Of a stretch of 64,000 bases of DNA, positions 34,380 through 45,490 are shown in pieces. Numbering within the stretch: the stretch's first letter is position 1; each line of letters starts with the position of its first letter. The DNA comes from Ceratodon purpureus. Its lineage: Eukaryota; Streptophyta; Bryopsida; Pseudoditrichales; Ditrichaceae. The stretch covers positions 73,584,303 to 73,648,302 of the forward strand of contig CM026426.1 in assembly GCA_014871385.1 (NCBI GenBank). Direction: 5' to 3'. The translations under genes and the position numbers were made by a program. The notes under the pieces are model-generated. The model ran no database searches. It was not told the origin of the DNA and saw only the letters and a program-made list of their open reading frames with translations.

Positions 34380-35472
34380 TTAGTTCGTACCATGTGATCT
34401 CCTGCTTGTTGTAGGCTGTCCCACACACTTTAGAGGTCCTGAAGTACTGAAATCGGGTCTGCAGAGGTGCAGCAGTTACTGTCGGGAGTCTAGAGGGGTG
34501 CTGAGATGCTGTCACTGAAATTCCGAGGTGCTGAACAGTCACTGGTTGGTTAGGTGTAGTCACTGTAGTGGTAGATCGGGTCGGCAGGTGCTGCCCAGCC
34601 ACTGGCAGAGGTCCAGGAACCAATCGGGAGGTGATCTGTTGCAGTACAGAGGGACAGTGAAGCAGAAAATTTCAGGTGTTTTCAGGGATAGGAAACATTG
34701 GTGCACCGACAGATGCAGTCCAGCACGTGTCGAGGGAGCAGTAGCAGCGGATCGGTTCTGTTGTAGGCTGGTGGGCGCAGGTGCTGTGAAGATTGAAGGA
34801 CCAGGTTTTCAGGCAGTCGACCCGTGTGAACAGAGGGCTGTTCACCACTCGAAAAAGGGAATAGGGCGGCTGTACGTCGGTTCTGAAGTCCAACTGTACA
34901 AGGGGTGAAAGGTAAGTAGCCCGTAATTCTAGCATTTTGAAATTCAAAATCTCAGATCCGAAAATTTAGGATCTTGAAATTTGAAATTTGAATTGTGGAC
35001 CTCGATTTGAGACCTCAGTCGACTGTGAAACTTGGTTTTGGGATGTCAGTTGAAGACTTCCCACCTCTACCTGAGGGGGCTGAACGAGTCCAATCTGACT
35101 GAAAACAGCTGCTGAGAATATTTGGCAGAAGGGGAATTTCTGTCCAAATTAATCACAGCTGCAACCACTTGACTGAACTTCTAAAGATCGGTGCAGTGCG
35201 AAAAAGGGGATAGAAGTAGTTAAAACAGTGATGCAGTGAATTGCTGTAATCTATTTTCTACTTGCTGGGAAACTGCTTGTTGTTACTAACTCGACTATAC
35301 AGCCGACTTGCTGGGGTGAGTTAGTGCTAAAATGGCAGGTATAAGGAAAGGGTAGCTGACCGATTGGAGCCTGGAGGAAGCCAAGCAGAGCTAACCAGAC
35401 CAGTAGCAAGGCAGGAGCTGCAGACATCAGGGAGGAAACACAGTCGGCTGGAGCAGTCCAGCAGTCACATCG
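34380..35472 (+). other. Leader of gypsy element 2
   Basis: About 1.1 kb between primer site and gag, with no conserved frame. Polypurine-like copies occur at 34850-34863 (one base different) and 35199-35212 (CGAAAAAGGGGATA). The spacing matches the two copies in the element 1 leader. Many short words (GCAGTT, CACTG, GGTGCTG) are repeated, giving a loosely repetitive texture. Confidence 0.5.
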
Positions 35473-38205
35473 ATGGAGGACGATGACCAGACTGACTTGA
35501 GAGAGAGACAAGCCATGGAGCGCTACAGACGCTACATGCAACGGGAGGAGCGGACGACAGAGCCGACTCCAGCAGAAGGACAGGGCCGACTTAGTTCGCA
35601 GGGCACTGCAGCTAAACAGGTCGGGGAGCTTATCGACATGGACGTGGAACACGACATGTCATCATCCGATGGGAGGACGAGGGAGAGCAGATTTGGAGGG
35701 GACACACAGTTCGAAAAAGGGGATAGGCTGAGTTGGCAACCAGACCCGACTAGCGTTCTCTGGAGGTACCAGGACATGAAGCGAACATCGTCATTCAGGA
35801 GGGACTTCTCTACTGCCGTTGATGACTACAGCACCTTCCGTGAAGAAAGACGACAGACGCAGGAAGTTTTTACAAAGCCAACCTTGTGGCCCAGTACAGT
35901 AACTGGTAGAGTCGACTTGGAAACCGAGCCGACTCAACTGCGCAGCCGACTTGTATCTCCAGTGCGCCTGCCAAAAACTCCAGAGACACTGCCAGCTGCA
36001 TTTCAGAACCTGAAGCAGAAGTTGGAGGAAACGAAGAGTCGATCAGCTCAGGAGCAGGGTCTTGTACACCCGACAGAAGGTGGCCTGGGTAAGAACGTGC
36101 ACTTCTTGGATGAGTTCAAGCTTCAGTCAGAATGGGAGCAGGAAGAGGAGGATCGGAAGGCAGTTGAAGCATTCAGAGCCGACCTGTTAGCGAAACGAGA
36201 ACGGGCCCGACAGCACCACCCGACACACACTCACAGTCGACCCGACTCAGGCAAATACCTCCAGCAGTTTGAAGCCTTGCAGCATACTGCACCTTCGGGT
36301 GTAGCGTCGTTACATCACTGGCATACCGAGCCGCACTAGCCGCCAGAGCAGCATCGTACTTTGCTGGAGGTGGAGTTCAACCGACGGGTACAGGAGGCAG
36401 CTCAACAGTTAGCAGCTCAGCAACTGGCAGCACAACAGTCGGTAGCCCAACAGCTTGCTGCCCAGCAGAAGGAACAAGAACGACTTGAACGGGAGAAGCA
36501 GGACCTGTGGGAGGAGCAGCAAAGGTGGCAAGAGCAGGCGCAGACTGTGGGGAATGCTGCACGACCCCCCTACTTATCCAGTTCAGCACCAGAGGTGACG
36601 GTGGATAATACTGTACCTGGACCACTTCCGGCCGTGACTTCCTCGACCGCACATCGACTCCCAGGATACGTGGATCACCTTACCGGTGACGTATACCAAT
36701 CTGCGCAGCCGACCCAGTCAGCAAGGTATCCCGGAAGACTGACAGAACCGACTTTTGTGGATCCTATCCCTGCAGCTACCCACGTGGGGCGGTCTACAGT
36801 TGTCCCACTGTTTGCCACCCCGGTCGGCTACAGTACTGCCGCCATTCCCGGAGGTTCACACACTGTCCGAGCTGGTTCTCACTTTCCAGTACATTATCCA
36901 GCGCCATCGGTAGCACTCCCTCGTGCATTGCCCTCGGTTCGCACAACCGACTTCACCTCAGCACCACCCCGACCGCCAGTCAGTGCGCAGAGGAAGCAGT
37001 TACCGTACAGGGCCTACAAGGAGGGAAACGACCCCGACGCTCATCTCAGGTATTTCGACAAATGTGCCTAGTTTAATGGTGAGACTGATGAGACAGTAAT
37101 CATTACTCTGTTTGGGACGACCTTGGTCGATAAAGCCCAGCGCTGGTTTGATGACTGGATGGATCATCACCCTTACTGCACCTAGGAGGAGGCAAAGGAA
37201 GCATTCAAGTTGCGTTATCGGGAGCAAGATTTTGATGAACAGGTCTATATGACGCTGCGAACTTTCAAGCAGGGTGAAGGAGAGAAGGTTCAGGATTATT
37301 ACGAACGGTTTATGAAGTTGGTCAAGTGTCTGCAGACTGATGTGGGAGAAGGGTTTAAACTCACCTACTTCAGAGCAGGGTTACTTGACTATCTGAAGGT
37401 GACCACCAGTGGGTCTACAGCCAACACACTGATTGAGTTGAAGGAGTTAGCTCGACGCTGTGAGACCAACTGCACCGACGCCTCAGGTAAGAAGTTGTAT
37501 TTTCAAGCTAAGAAGACGGAGTCGACTAGCAGTCGAGCAGCCGCTACCTTAGCCCAGACAGAGGGAGTCGAGACTGTAAACCAACGGTTTTGCACTTGCT
37601 ATAAGAAGTTTGGGCATGAAAACATTAACTGTTTTGTCAACCCGGCCAATCCCAACAACAGGTTACCCAGGTCTGAAGGCAAGCCTACTGTCGGAGTCTA
37701 TGAAGTGTCAACTACACAGCCGACCAGTAGCTCAGGGAGGCCTGTCACCAGCCGACCAGGAGGGTACCAGAATGGAGGATCGGGCAGAATCGATGGCTAT
37801 TTCCTTTGCTTAGGAACTGATCATCAGATGCGTAATTGTCATTTACGTTTGAAGTTTCAACAGTTATTAGCCGCTGAAAAACAAGGTACTAACACTGTCA
37901 GTGTCAAGAGTGTGGAATTGCAGGAGATCGATGACCCAGAGGTGGCTACGATATTGACTAGAGTAGCCCGAGTACGAGCTGGACTGCCTCTGGAGGACAA
38001 GGAGGTGAAGGAGCCTGAGCCTCGACAGCCAAAAACACAAGCTGATTGGGAAAAGGAAGAGCGCCTTAGGAAGAAATTCATCGCTTTCACAGAGGAGATT
38101 AACAGAGAAAACGAGCTGGCCCGACAGGCTGAAGAGGCACTGCAGAAGGCCAATGCAGCCGACTTGGAGACCAATGCTCCTGACGGGCCAGTTCTAGACG
38201 GAGAC
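35473..38205 (+). pseudogene. gag of element 2
   Basis: The gag frame starts at ATG 35473 (MEDDDQTDLRERQAMERYRR), homologous to 9063 in element 1. The Gag domain spans AYKEGNDPDAHLRYFDKCA to ARRCETNC. In-frame TAG stops are at 36337, 37069, 37183 and 38206; each stands where element 1 has TGG. The zinc knuckles are damaged: the first reads CTCYKKFGHENINC, and the second has Tyr for the first Cys (GYFLCLGTDHQMRNC). The Gln-rich repeat LAAQQLAAQQSVAQQLAAQQ is longer than in element 1. Confidence 0.85.
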
Positions 38206-39582
38206 TAGATCGGATTTCCCGACCCTGACTGTCTACAGGAGCTACCCAAGAAGCCTTTGGAGGTAGCCACGGAGGAGCCGATCAGTTCAGAGCCGCAGGC
38301 ATTGGCCAAAACAGTCAGTCGACAGATCTTGCAGACACCAATCACAGTGTCTTTTGGGGAACTGCTGGAGGTGGCCCCCAACCTTACGGAATATGTCAGG
38401 GCCAAGGTTTTTCCTCAACTTCAGGGTCCGCCCAAGACACCTTCCGACTCGACTCAGCCCCCTGTGCCCTTCAAGATGCCACAGCCGACTGCACGCCCGA
38501 CGTCGACTTCAGTACCAAAGCTGCGTTCCACCGACTCACAGGTACATCCCAATCTCGTTGTTGGAGCAGTGGATATTGATCGCGGTCTTCCGGTTATTTC
38601 TGTGCAGGTCGGGCAGTCAACGCTGGAGAACGTGCTGCTGGATGGAGGCTCTGGCGTCAACCTGATTACAGAGGAAGAAAGGATCCGCCTCGGACTTAAG
38701 GATCCATCTCCAGCGCCTTACCGATTGCGTATGGCTGACCAGGCAGTGGTGTAACAAGCCGGCCTGATCCGGAATGTCCGTATTCACATTCACGGCATTC
38801 CGTACAACATCAGCCTGACTGTCATTCGCAACAAGGAGGTCAACGAAGCGAACAACATGTTGCTGGGTCGACCCTGGCTCATTGATGCAAAGGTCACCCA
38901 CGACTGGGGGAACAAGCTGGTGACTATTCGAGGCAACGGCACTGTTAAGACTATCTCTATCAATCACAGGACGGGTCCCCTTCCCAAACTGCCAGAGGTG
39001 CTTGTGTGCTATAACTTAGCTGAGGGCCTCACTGATGAAGAGGAGGATCGTTTTTTACAGACCGAGGAGGACATATTCGCAGTCGGGACTATCACCCTGC
39101 CTGAGAATTTAAGAGTGCCCTTACCTGGCCAGGCCGACTTACAATGAGCCGACCACCGCCAAGCCGACTTTGTCGCAGCCGACTTACGAGCCGACTTGGA
39201 CACAGCCGACTTAGCGCCCCGGACTCTTCCTGATCCCGACACTGCTACTTACCCCGACCACTTTTACACCTTTTCAGAGGGAGAGATGCCGGTCGATGAG
39301 ACACCAGTACGGGAGAAGTTGGGAGAGATGAAGGTGGCAGGATGGAACTTGATTGAAGAAGAGCAGCTAAGGAAGATTAATGTCGGTACTGAGGAGGAAC
39401 CGAAGATTCTGAAGATGAGTACACAACTGGAACCAGCATTAGCACAGGCAGCAGAAGACTTACTGGGAGAGTACACCGACGTGTTTGCATGGACATACAA
39501 GGACCTGAAGGGGATCCCTCCGTCAGTGGCGCAGCATCGGATTGTGCTGGAGAAGGATGTTCCCCCGATTCATCAGGCCAGA
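38206..39582 (+). pseudogene. Protease and linker of element 2
   Basis: The aspartic protease has LLDGGSGVNLITEEE, with the same active-site motif as element 1. Stops at 38752 (TAA) and 39145 (TGA) interrupt the frame. Between protease and RT is a short array of ADL-type units encoded by repeated GCCGACTT (39127-39212), more regular than in element 1. The frame continues to the RT start (QHRIVLEKDVPPIHQAR) before a TAG at 39583. Confidence 0.8.
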
Positions 39583-41202
39583 TAGAGGATGAATCCTAAC
39601 TATGCCAACATAGTCAAACAGGACATTGATAAACTCGTGGCAGCAGGGTTCATCGTTCCAGTCGAAGAGGCGACTTGGCTCTCACCCATTGTTGTTGTGC
39701 CTAAAAAGAATGGTCAATTACATATTTGCATTGACTATAGAAAACTAAATGCTGCCTCAAAAAAGGACCCTTACCCTCTACCCTTTACTGAGGAAGTGTT
39801 GGATGCTGTGGCAGGTTACGAGCTGTACACTTTCCTAGACGGTCGGTCGGGTTACTACCAGATTAGCATCGCCCCGGAGGACCGACACAAGACATCTTTC
39901 ATCACTGAATGGGGGGCTTTTGTTTGGCTGGTTATGCCATTTGGGCTGACAAATGCACCCCTGACTTACCAGCGAGCTGTGAACAAGGCATTCAAGGAGT
40001 ACCTGGGAATTTTCATGAAGCTGTTCCTTGACGACTTCACAGTTTACAGTGACATCCCCGACCATTTGCACAAACTGCGACTCTGTTTTGAGAAGTGTCG
40101 GGAGTATGGCATCAGCTTTAACCCTGAGAAGTGCGCATTTCTGGTGGCCTCAGGTATACTTCTCGGCCATGTCGTTTCCAAGGCAGGGAAGATGCCCGAC
40201 CCAAAGAAGATTCAGGTCGTCCAGGAGATGCCACGCCCCCGACGCACAGCCGACATCCAGATTTTCAATGGATTTGCTCAGTTCAACCGCATTTACATCA
40301 AGTCCTATGCCCACATCATGGAGCCTATCACCCGACTGATGCAAAAAACTGAGGATTTCGACTGGACTGACCGCTGTGAAGGTGCCTCGGTGGAGATCAA
40401 AGACCGGTACACCAATGCACCAATACTGATTGCACATAGGTGGGATTTGGAATTCCATGTTCACACTAACGCATCCGACATCGCTGTTGGAGCTATGCTG
40501 GCTCAAAACCAGACAGGGAAGTGCGACCAGCCAATCTCCTATGCATCGCGACTGCTCAATTCTGCTGAGAGAAATTATACAACCACAGAGAAGGAAGCAT
40601 TAGCTATGGTGTATGCCTTGACTAAATATCGTCATTATTTGTTGGGTAACAAGCTGGTTTTTTATGTAGATCACATGGCTTTGGTTCATTTGGTTAACAA
40701 GCCCCAAGTGTCGGGGCGTATTGCACGTTGGCTGTTGCTTTTTCAGGAATACGATTTTACTATGGTGTACAAGCCGGGTCGTACGCATGGCGCAGCCGAC
40801 TTACTCAGCCGACTTCCCAATGGAGAGCCACCTACACGAGTGCCAGATCAACTTCCCGACGCAGGGCTATTTTATGTCAAACCGGAGTGGCTGCAAGACG
40901 TCATCGACTATCTGCGAACTGGCGAGCCGACTGCGACTATGACAAAGGATGAGAAGCGGAGGTTGCTGCTACGAGCCCTACCATATACTTTGGTTGAGGG
41001 AGTGTTGTACAAGAAGGGCCAAGACCTGGTCCTACGAAGAGTTTTAGATCCTGTACAAGCGGAGACAGTGATGAAGGAGATGCATGACGGCTGTGCAGGT
41101 GGCCATTTTTCCCAGGAAGCTATCAGACAGCCGTTGGACATACCCTACGGTGTGGAAGACGTCGCCAGCACTTTCCTAGCTTCCACTCTCTCCTGCCCTT
41201 AG
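39583..41202 (+). pseudogene. RT and RNase H of element 2; integrase lost
   Basis: The RT is continuous (KKDPYPLPFTEEV, FLDGRSGYYQISI, FGLTNAPLTYQRAV, catalytic KLFLDDFTVYSD), with the YPLP motif uninterrupted, unlike element 1. RNase H follows but reads HTNASDIAVGAML, replacing the first catalytic Asp by Asn. The frame enters the integrase zinc region (MHDGCAGGHFSQE) and then departs from element 1 at about 41118. The DDE core and C-terminal domain (about 1.3 kb) are absent. The frame ends at a TAG at 41200. Confidence 0.88.
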
Positions 41203-41636
41203 TCCAGCAGTGCTATGGCACATTCCGTCGAGCATCCCCCGTTTAGGATGCCATCAGCCTCTGCCGCCCAGGAGGTTTGTTCGACCCCGCCGCCTAGTGT
41301 TTTGACAGTTGGCTGTTTTAGTGTCGAACCTTGCAGGGGTCGTACACTCATTAAACCTGAGCCACCCAAGAGTCCCATCATACAGGCGTCACCCTCCGTT
41401 CCATCAGATTTTTTGTGTCCAGCCCCAATCGGGCTATTTCCTTGCCCACCTAGTGTTTTTGTCCAGCAGCCCTTGGAATCCCCGCGGCACCCTACCCCGC
41501 CGCTATTCGCGCCCCTACTCATCGACCCTCCACACAGAACACGCTGCAAATCATCATCAAGTGTCAAGCAGGGTCCCGACAGCGTTCCCATTAGGGTTTC
41601 ATCCTCTCCTATGACCTTCGTCGCCACCCCCGTGGG

Positions 41637-44600
41637 TTGTTTTTCTGCACCAGCTTTTCGCGCTGCGCCATCCGCCTTGCTGCCGCACCTTCAATCACCG
41701 CCTCGTCCTCCTCCTCAGCAGCTTGCGCTCGACTCGCCCTTAGCACTGCCCACCGACGCCACCGTTCCGGGGACAATCTCACATCTTCCCAGCAGCTGCG
41801 GGACAGCCCCAGGTGCTCTCGGTTGTACTTGTACCAATTTCCTGCTTGTCCTTCTCGGTCTTCGTCGGTCGACTTGCTGCCGTCCAGTCTGTCGTTATTG
41901 TCTAAAGTCGCGTCCGATTTTTCCCGTCTTCCTAACCTTTTCCACCCTCATATCAAGTCTGAGCCCGCAAATACTCTTTTTCCCCGTCCGAACAGACCCT
42001 TGTCGCCCCCTGAGGCTCTTAGTCCCCCTTTCTGCTCCCTCCAGTCTCCAGCAAACCCTAGTCCCCTACTACCGAACCTCTCTCCCACTGTTGCGGCCGT
42101 TGTCCCTTCTTTTGCGTCTTGGGTCTGTAGTAGTCCGTGTGTCACTAATTCTGCTCCCGATTGCCACCCTCAACAGTGTCTACATGTGAGTGACCTCAGC
42201 TCTGATACTTTAGACTTTCCGCAGCATTTCTCCCAGGGTTTTAGTCCACCCATAGGTCTTCGTATTTTCAGGGCCGACTTCAGATTCGAGACAGTCGACC
42301 ATGTGCTCCTTCGACCTTCTCGCACAGGGCATCGAAGACGTTGTGGTCGCTTTGTGACACTCGAACGCTACTTCACCCGCGGCATCCTCCACCGAGCTAA
42401 CAGCCAGGAGTCTATGGGCGCTGGACCTAGCCAACCTCCACCAGCAGCCATCCCGGTGGTGGCCGACACTGATGAACCTCCTGCACCAGCAAACTTGGCC
42501 GCTCCTTTGGAGCCCGTGGCCACTCCTCGTGTCGACACCCAGCAGACTGCAGTCACACCCACGACTGCTGATAACCACCCGACTTCCACCGATCGGAGGC
42601 GCGGAGTCAAGCAGAAGCTGACTGCCATCGATGCCCGACTACCGAAGACGGTGCGTATTCCGAAGAATCTGCATCGCCGACTGGACATAACTATCGAACC
42701 CTATACGCAGTGGGAGGCGTGGAGAACCTCGGCAGACGACGATTGGGCTGCTGAGACAAGCCTTCACGTATTTTATAATTTCCATTGGCCGCAGCCTCGC
42801 TCTGAATTGGTCTTGGACTTTGTTGATGGTTTCGAGTATATTCCGCATCCCCGAGGCACACGATGTGCTCCTGGTGAGCAGAGCATCAGGTCGATGGTTC
42901 GCGGGAAACCCGTTGAGATCACAGCCTATGTGATCTGCAGCGCCCTGGGGTTCGACGACAGAGCCAACTTACTGCATCACAAGGTCGGGTTCGGCTTCAA
43001 TGAGCGGTATTCACAGTTAGGGTTGACCGAGGCTGATCATGCTCACGATGGCAACAGGGTTGCTGCGTTACCAGAGGCATATCAGGTACGGGTGCGGGCG
43101 TTGAGTGATGCCATTGGTTTCAAGTAGAGGTTCCTCTTCGTGAGTAATGACCTCTTGGAGCACATCTTAGCTGGAGAGAAAGCCGGGCGTCGTCATCAAG
43201 CTTTTGACTGGTCCCATTTTGTCTTGGTCAACCTACGTCGTCATCTGATTTACCTGCATTCTCAGCCGGGTGAACCGCGTCGACTGCGTGGTGCGCCCGT
43301 CATCGACACCATCCTCTCCTACTGGTTTCCCGACCTTGAAGAAGTCACTCAACCTCCGACAGTCGCATCCAGTGTCGACACCATGGACGGTAGCCATGAG
43401 GGCGCCCCCAATAGTCCACCCATTGTTCCACCTACACCAGCTCATCTTCGGGATCGCACTAGCGGCGACGGGCACCACCCGACCCTGAGCACTTCCGCCG
43501 ACCTCGCCGACGCCGAGCCGACTTCCAGGTCCCAGGAGGGCTCATCTGATGTCGAACGTTCAACCCGCCGCCTCATCCGACCCGGCAAGTCCATTCGCCA
43601 ACCTGCATTTCCGGCACCGTCTCCGACTCAGCAGACTCCGCCCTGCCGACCTGCAGCACCTAACAATGCGGCGTCCCCGAGTTGCCGCTACCCCCTACGC
43701 TCCCGCACTATTATACGACGGTACTGCGACGTCTCTTTCGAGTCCGACCTTTTGGATGAACCACCGATTTCTACTGTGCCCCGCAACTCCGTTATCCAGC
43801 TAGGCAGCTCCAGTGGTACACCCCCCGACTCACTCCCGCCATTCCCAGGTTCGCCATCCCCACAATCCGCACCTCAGTCTGCCCCACAGGCACCAACCGT
43901 GGCACCGGTTTCTTCACCCGACTACATAGCCTCAACCCGCCCTGACGGTTCTTCGTTCCCTCAAGTCCAGCCAGCCAAGCCGGCCACGGAGCTCATACTG
44001 TACAATGCCCCAACCGTCTTCGCAGCACCAAGGTCGGCTCCAGCACCATCTTCCGGGCATGCCAAGGACGGCAATACAAGAGCGTCTGGTGGAGATGTTC
44101 ACTTCTCCGACCTGCACACAGCACAACAACATCAACAGGCGAGCCCCTCTGAGCCTCTTCGTCCACAACAGGACCCCGCTACCGTTTCGCCTCCTGAACC
44201 GCCTCTAGGATCTGCTCCGACACCCGATCTTCAGGTTGTTTTTCACAACCTTCAAACCATCGCGAACGCCCTCGTCCAGACCCGTGATGCGGCTCAGCAG
44301 CTTGAGCCCAGCCGCCAGCAGGTCGCCACGGCTGTCGCAGACCGGGATATCACAATACATCAACTTCACCACTTCGTGGCTGCCCGCGACTCCGATCTTC
44401 ACACCCTTACGGCAACCCATAACCGGCTACTTCGAGACCACACGGCACTTCAGCAACAGGTACAGGCCTTACAGGCCGACCTCGCTTCCCGCGTCCCAGT
44501 TTCCCCACCAGCTGCACCATCGATTCGTCGGTTGGAGTTAGAGTCTACCCTCAGCGCCCGTCTCCAACAGGCTGACATTCTCTTACTTGAGAATCAGCAG

Positions 44601-44843
44601 TTGAAGACGGAGCTAGCGTTGCACACTCTTCCGCCCCGGAAACTCAGCCGTGCTGTGAGGGATTATGCTGCTACCAAGCAGCGGGATTTGGAGACTGTGT
44701 TGACTGCCTACAGAGCCGACTTGGATCGTCAGCACCTTTGGTTGTCCAAGTTTGAGGCGCGCGACCCGACTTTCGAGCCCTGGCTCGACACCGACGACCC
44801 GACTTCTGCACTCCCGACCGAGGCGCCGCCGACTGTACATTAG
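41637..44843 (+). pseudogene. ORF3 of element 2, one internal stop
   Basis: The frame is open from 41637 to 44843 except for a TAG at 43125-43127, where element 1 has CAA. Homology to element 1 covers FVTLERYFTRG, SQESM, RRGVKQKLTAIDARLPKTVR, SLHVFYNFHWP and SMVRGKPVEITAYVICSALGF. Beyond the point where element 1 is deleted it continues with RRHLIYLH, a long Pro/Ser/Thr-rich linker, and a C-terminal region of heptad-like repeats (about 44215-44760: LHTLTATHNRLLRDHTALQQ, LQQADILLLENQQLKTELAL) that should form a coiled coil. No membrane segment or signal peptide is evident, so an envelope is unlikely. The true start is unclear. Possible role: nucleic-acid binding or assembly. Confidence 0.7.
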
Positions 44844-45018
44844 CCGACTGACTGACGGCCCGACTCCTTCAACTCCGACTTTCATGATTTTAGTTTTCTT
44901 GGGGGACTAGCATTTTTTTTGACATTTTGATTAGCTTAGAAATTTTACTTTTCTCTAGGCTGGTTCTCATTCCTCCTCAGTTTTCCTCCGTCTCCCACGT
45001 TCTGGGGACAGAACTACC

Positions 45019-45033
45019 CGAAAAAGGGGATAA
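45019..45033 (+). promoter_or_regulatory. Polypurine tract of element 2
   Basis: CGAAAAAGGGGATAA lies directly against the 3' LTR start at 45034, the expected place for plus-strand DNA priming. The same 14-mer, or a close variant, occurs three more times in this element, in the leader and gag. Confidence 0.85.
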
Positions 45034-45490
45034 TGTTAACCGGAGATTCCCCAATCTCCCTTTTCCTTAGCCCCCCTAGCCTCTGTTCAGTTTTCATCCT
45101 TACCTTAGACAGTCATCCAGTCGACTGGATGAACTCTGTCACAGTCGACTGGATGAACTCTCTCACCAGCCGACTAGATGAACTCTGTCACCAGGCGACT
45201 GGATGACTTCCGCCAGTTCAGGAGGTTTAAGAGGCAAGGTTAGGGTTTCCTGTAATCATTCTACACTAGAGCAGGTAGAGTCAGAGAGGTCTGAGAGCTG
45301 TTAGGAACTGCTGTACTATGGTTTTGGGGCTGTTTTGACCCATTTTATGCAGTTTTGACCTCTTTTTGCACTTGTATTGTACATTTCTAGCAACCTACGA
45401 GTGTTTGGAGCACTTAGTTTAGTTGGGTTTTGTTGGATTTTGATGGGATTGTGAAGGCTAGGGTTTAGTTGGTAAATCCTCCCTTTACCA
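45034..45490 (+). repeat. 3' LTR of gypsy element 2
   Basis: The LTR is 457 bp with the same termini as the 5' LTR. It has one additional 25-bp unit in the U3 repeat (45141-45190 region) and the same 20-bp palindrome at 45113-45132. It is followed directly by the target duplication accga and then by TNP2 coding sequence. Confidence 0.92.

Larger units (their letters stand above)
33934..45490 (+). mobile_element. Ty3/gypsy LTR retrotransposon, element 2 (integrase deleted)
   Basis: This 11.56-kb element has both LTRs, a candidate primer site, leader, gag-pol, ORF3 and a polypurine tract directly before the 3' LTR. It is flanked by a perfect 5-bp target duplication, accga (33929-33933 and 45491-45495). 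The gag-pol frame is one continuous phase from 35473 to 41202 with seven in-frame stops and no frameshift. Integrase is missing: after HDGCAGGHFSQ the sequence jumps to the pyrimidine-rich region before ORF3. The RNase H catalytic Asp and both zinc knuckles are also altered. It cannot be autonomous. Confidence 0.92.

Noticed and set aside
42210-44420. Minus-strand frames opposite ORF3 of element 2
   Set aside because: They are shadows of the GC-rich plus-strand ORF3, with no independent conservation.
41637-44843. ORF3 as a retroviral-type envelope
   Set aside because: No signal peptide, transmembrane segment or fusion-like hydrophobic stretch was seen. Basic patches and a coiled coil fit another role better.
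34000-45200. Tandem LTR units as a CRISPR-like array
   Set aside because: Units are directly adjacent, only three or four copies, and lie inside LTR U3 of a eukaryotic retrotransposon.
7990-45480. TTAGGGTTT strings as telomere repeats
   Set aside because: They occur singly in the LTR ends and a few other places, never as an array.
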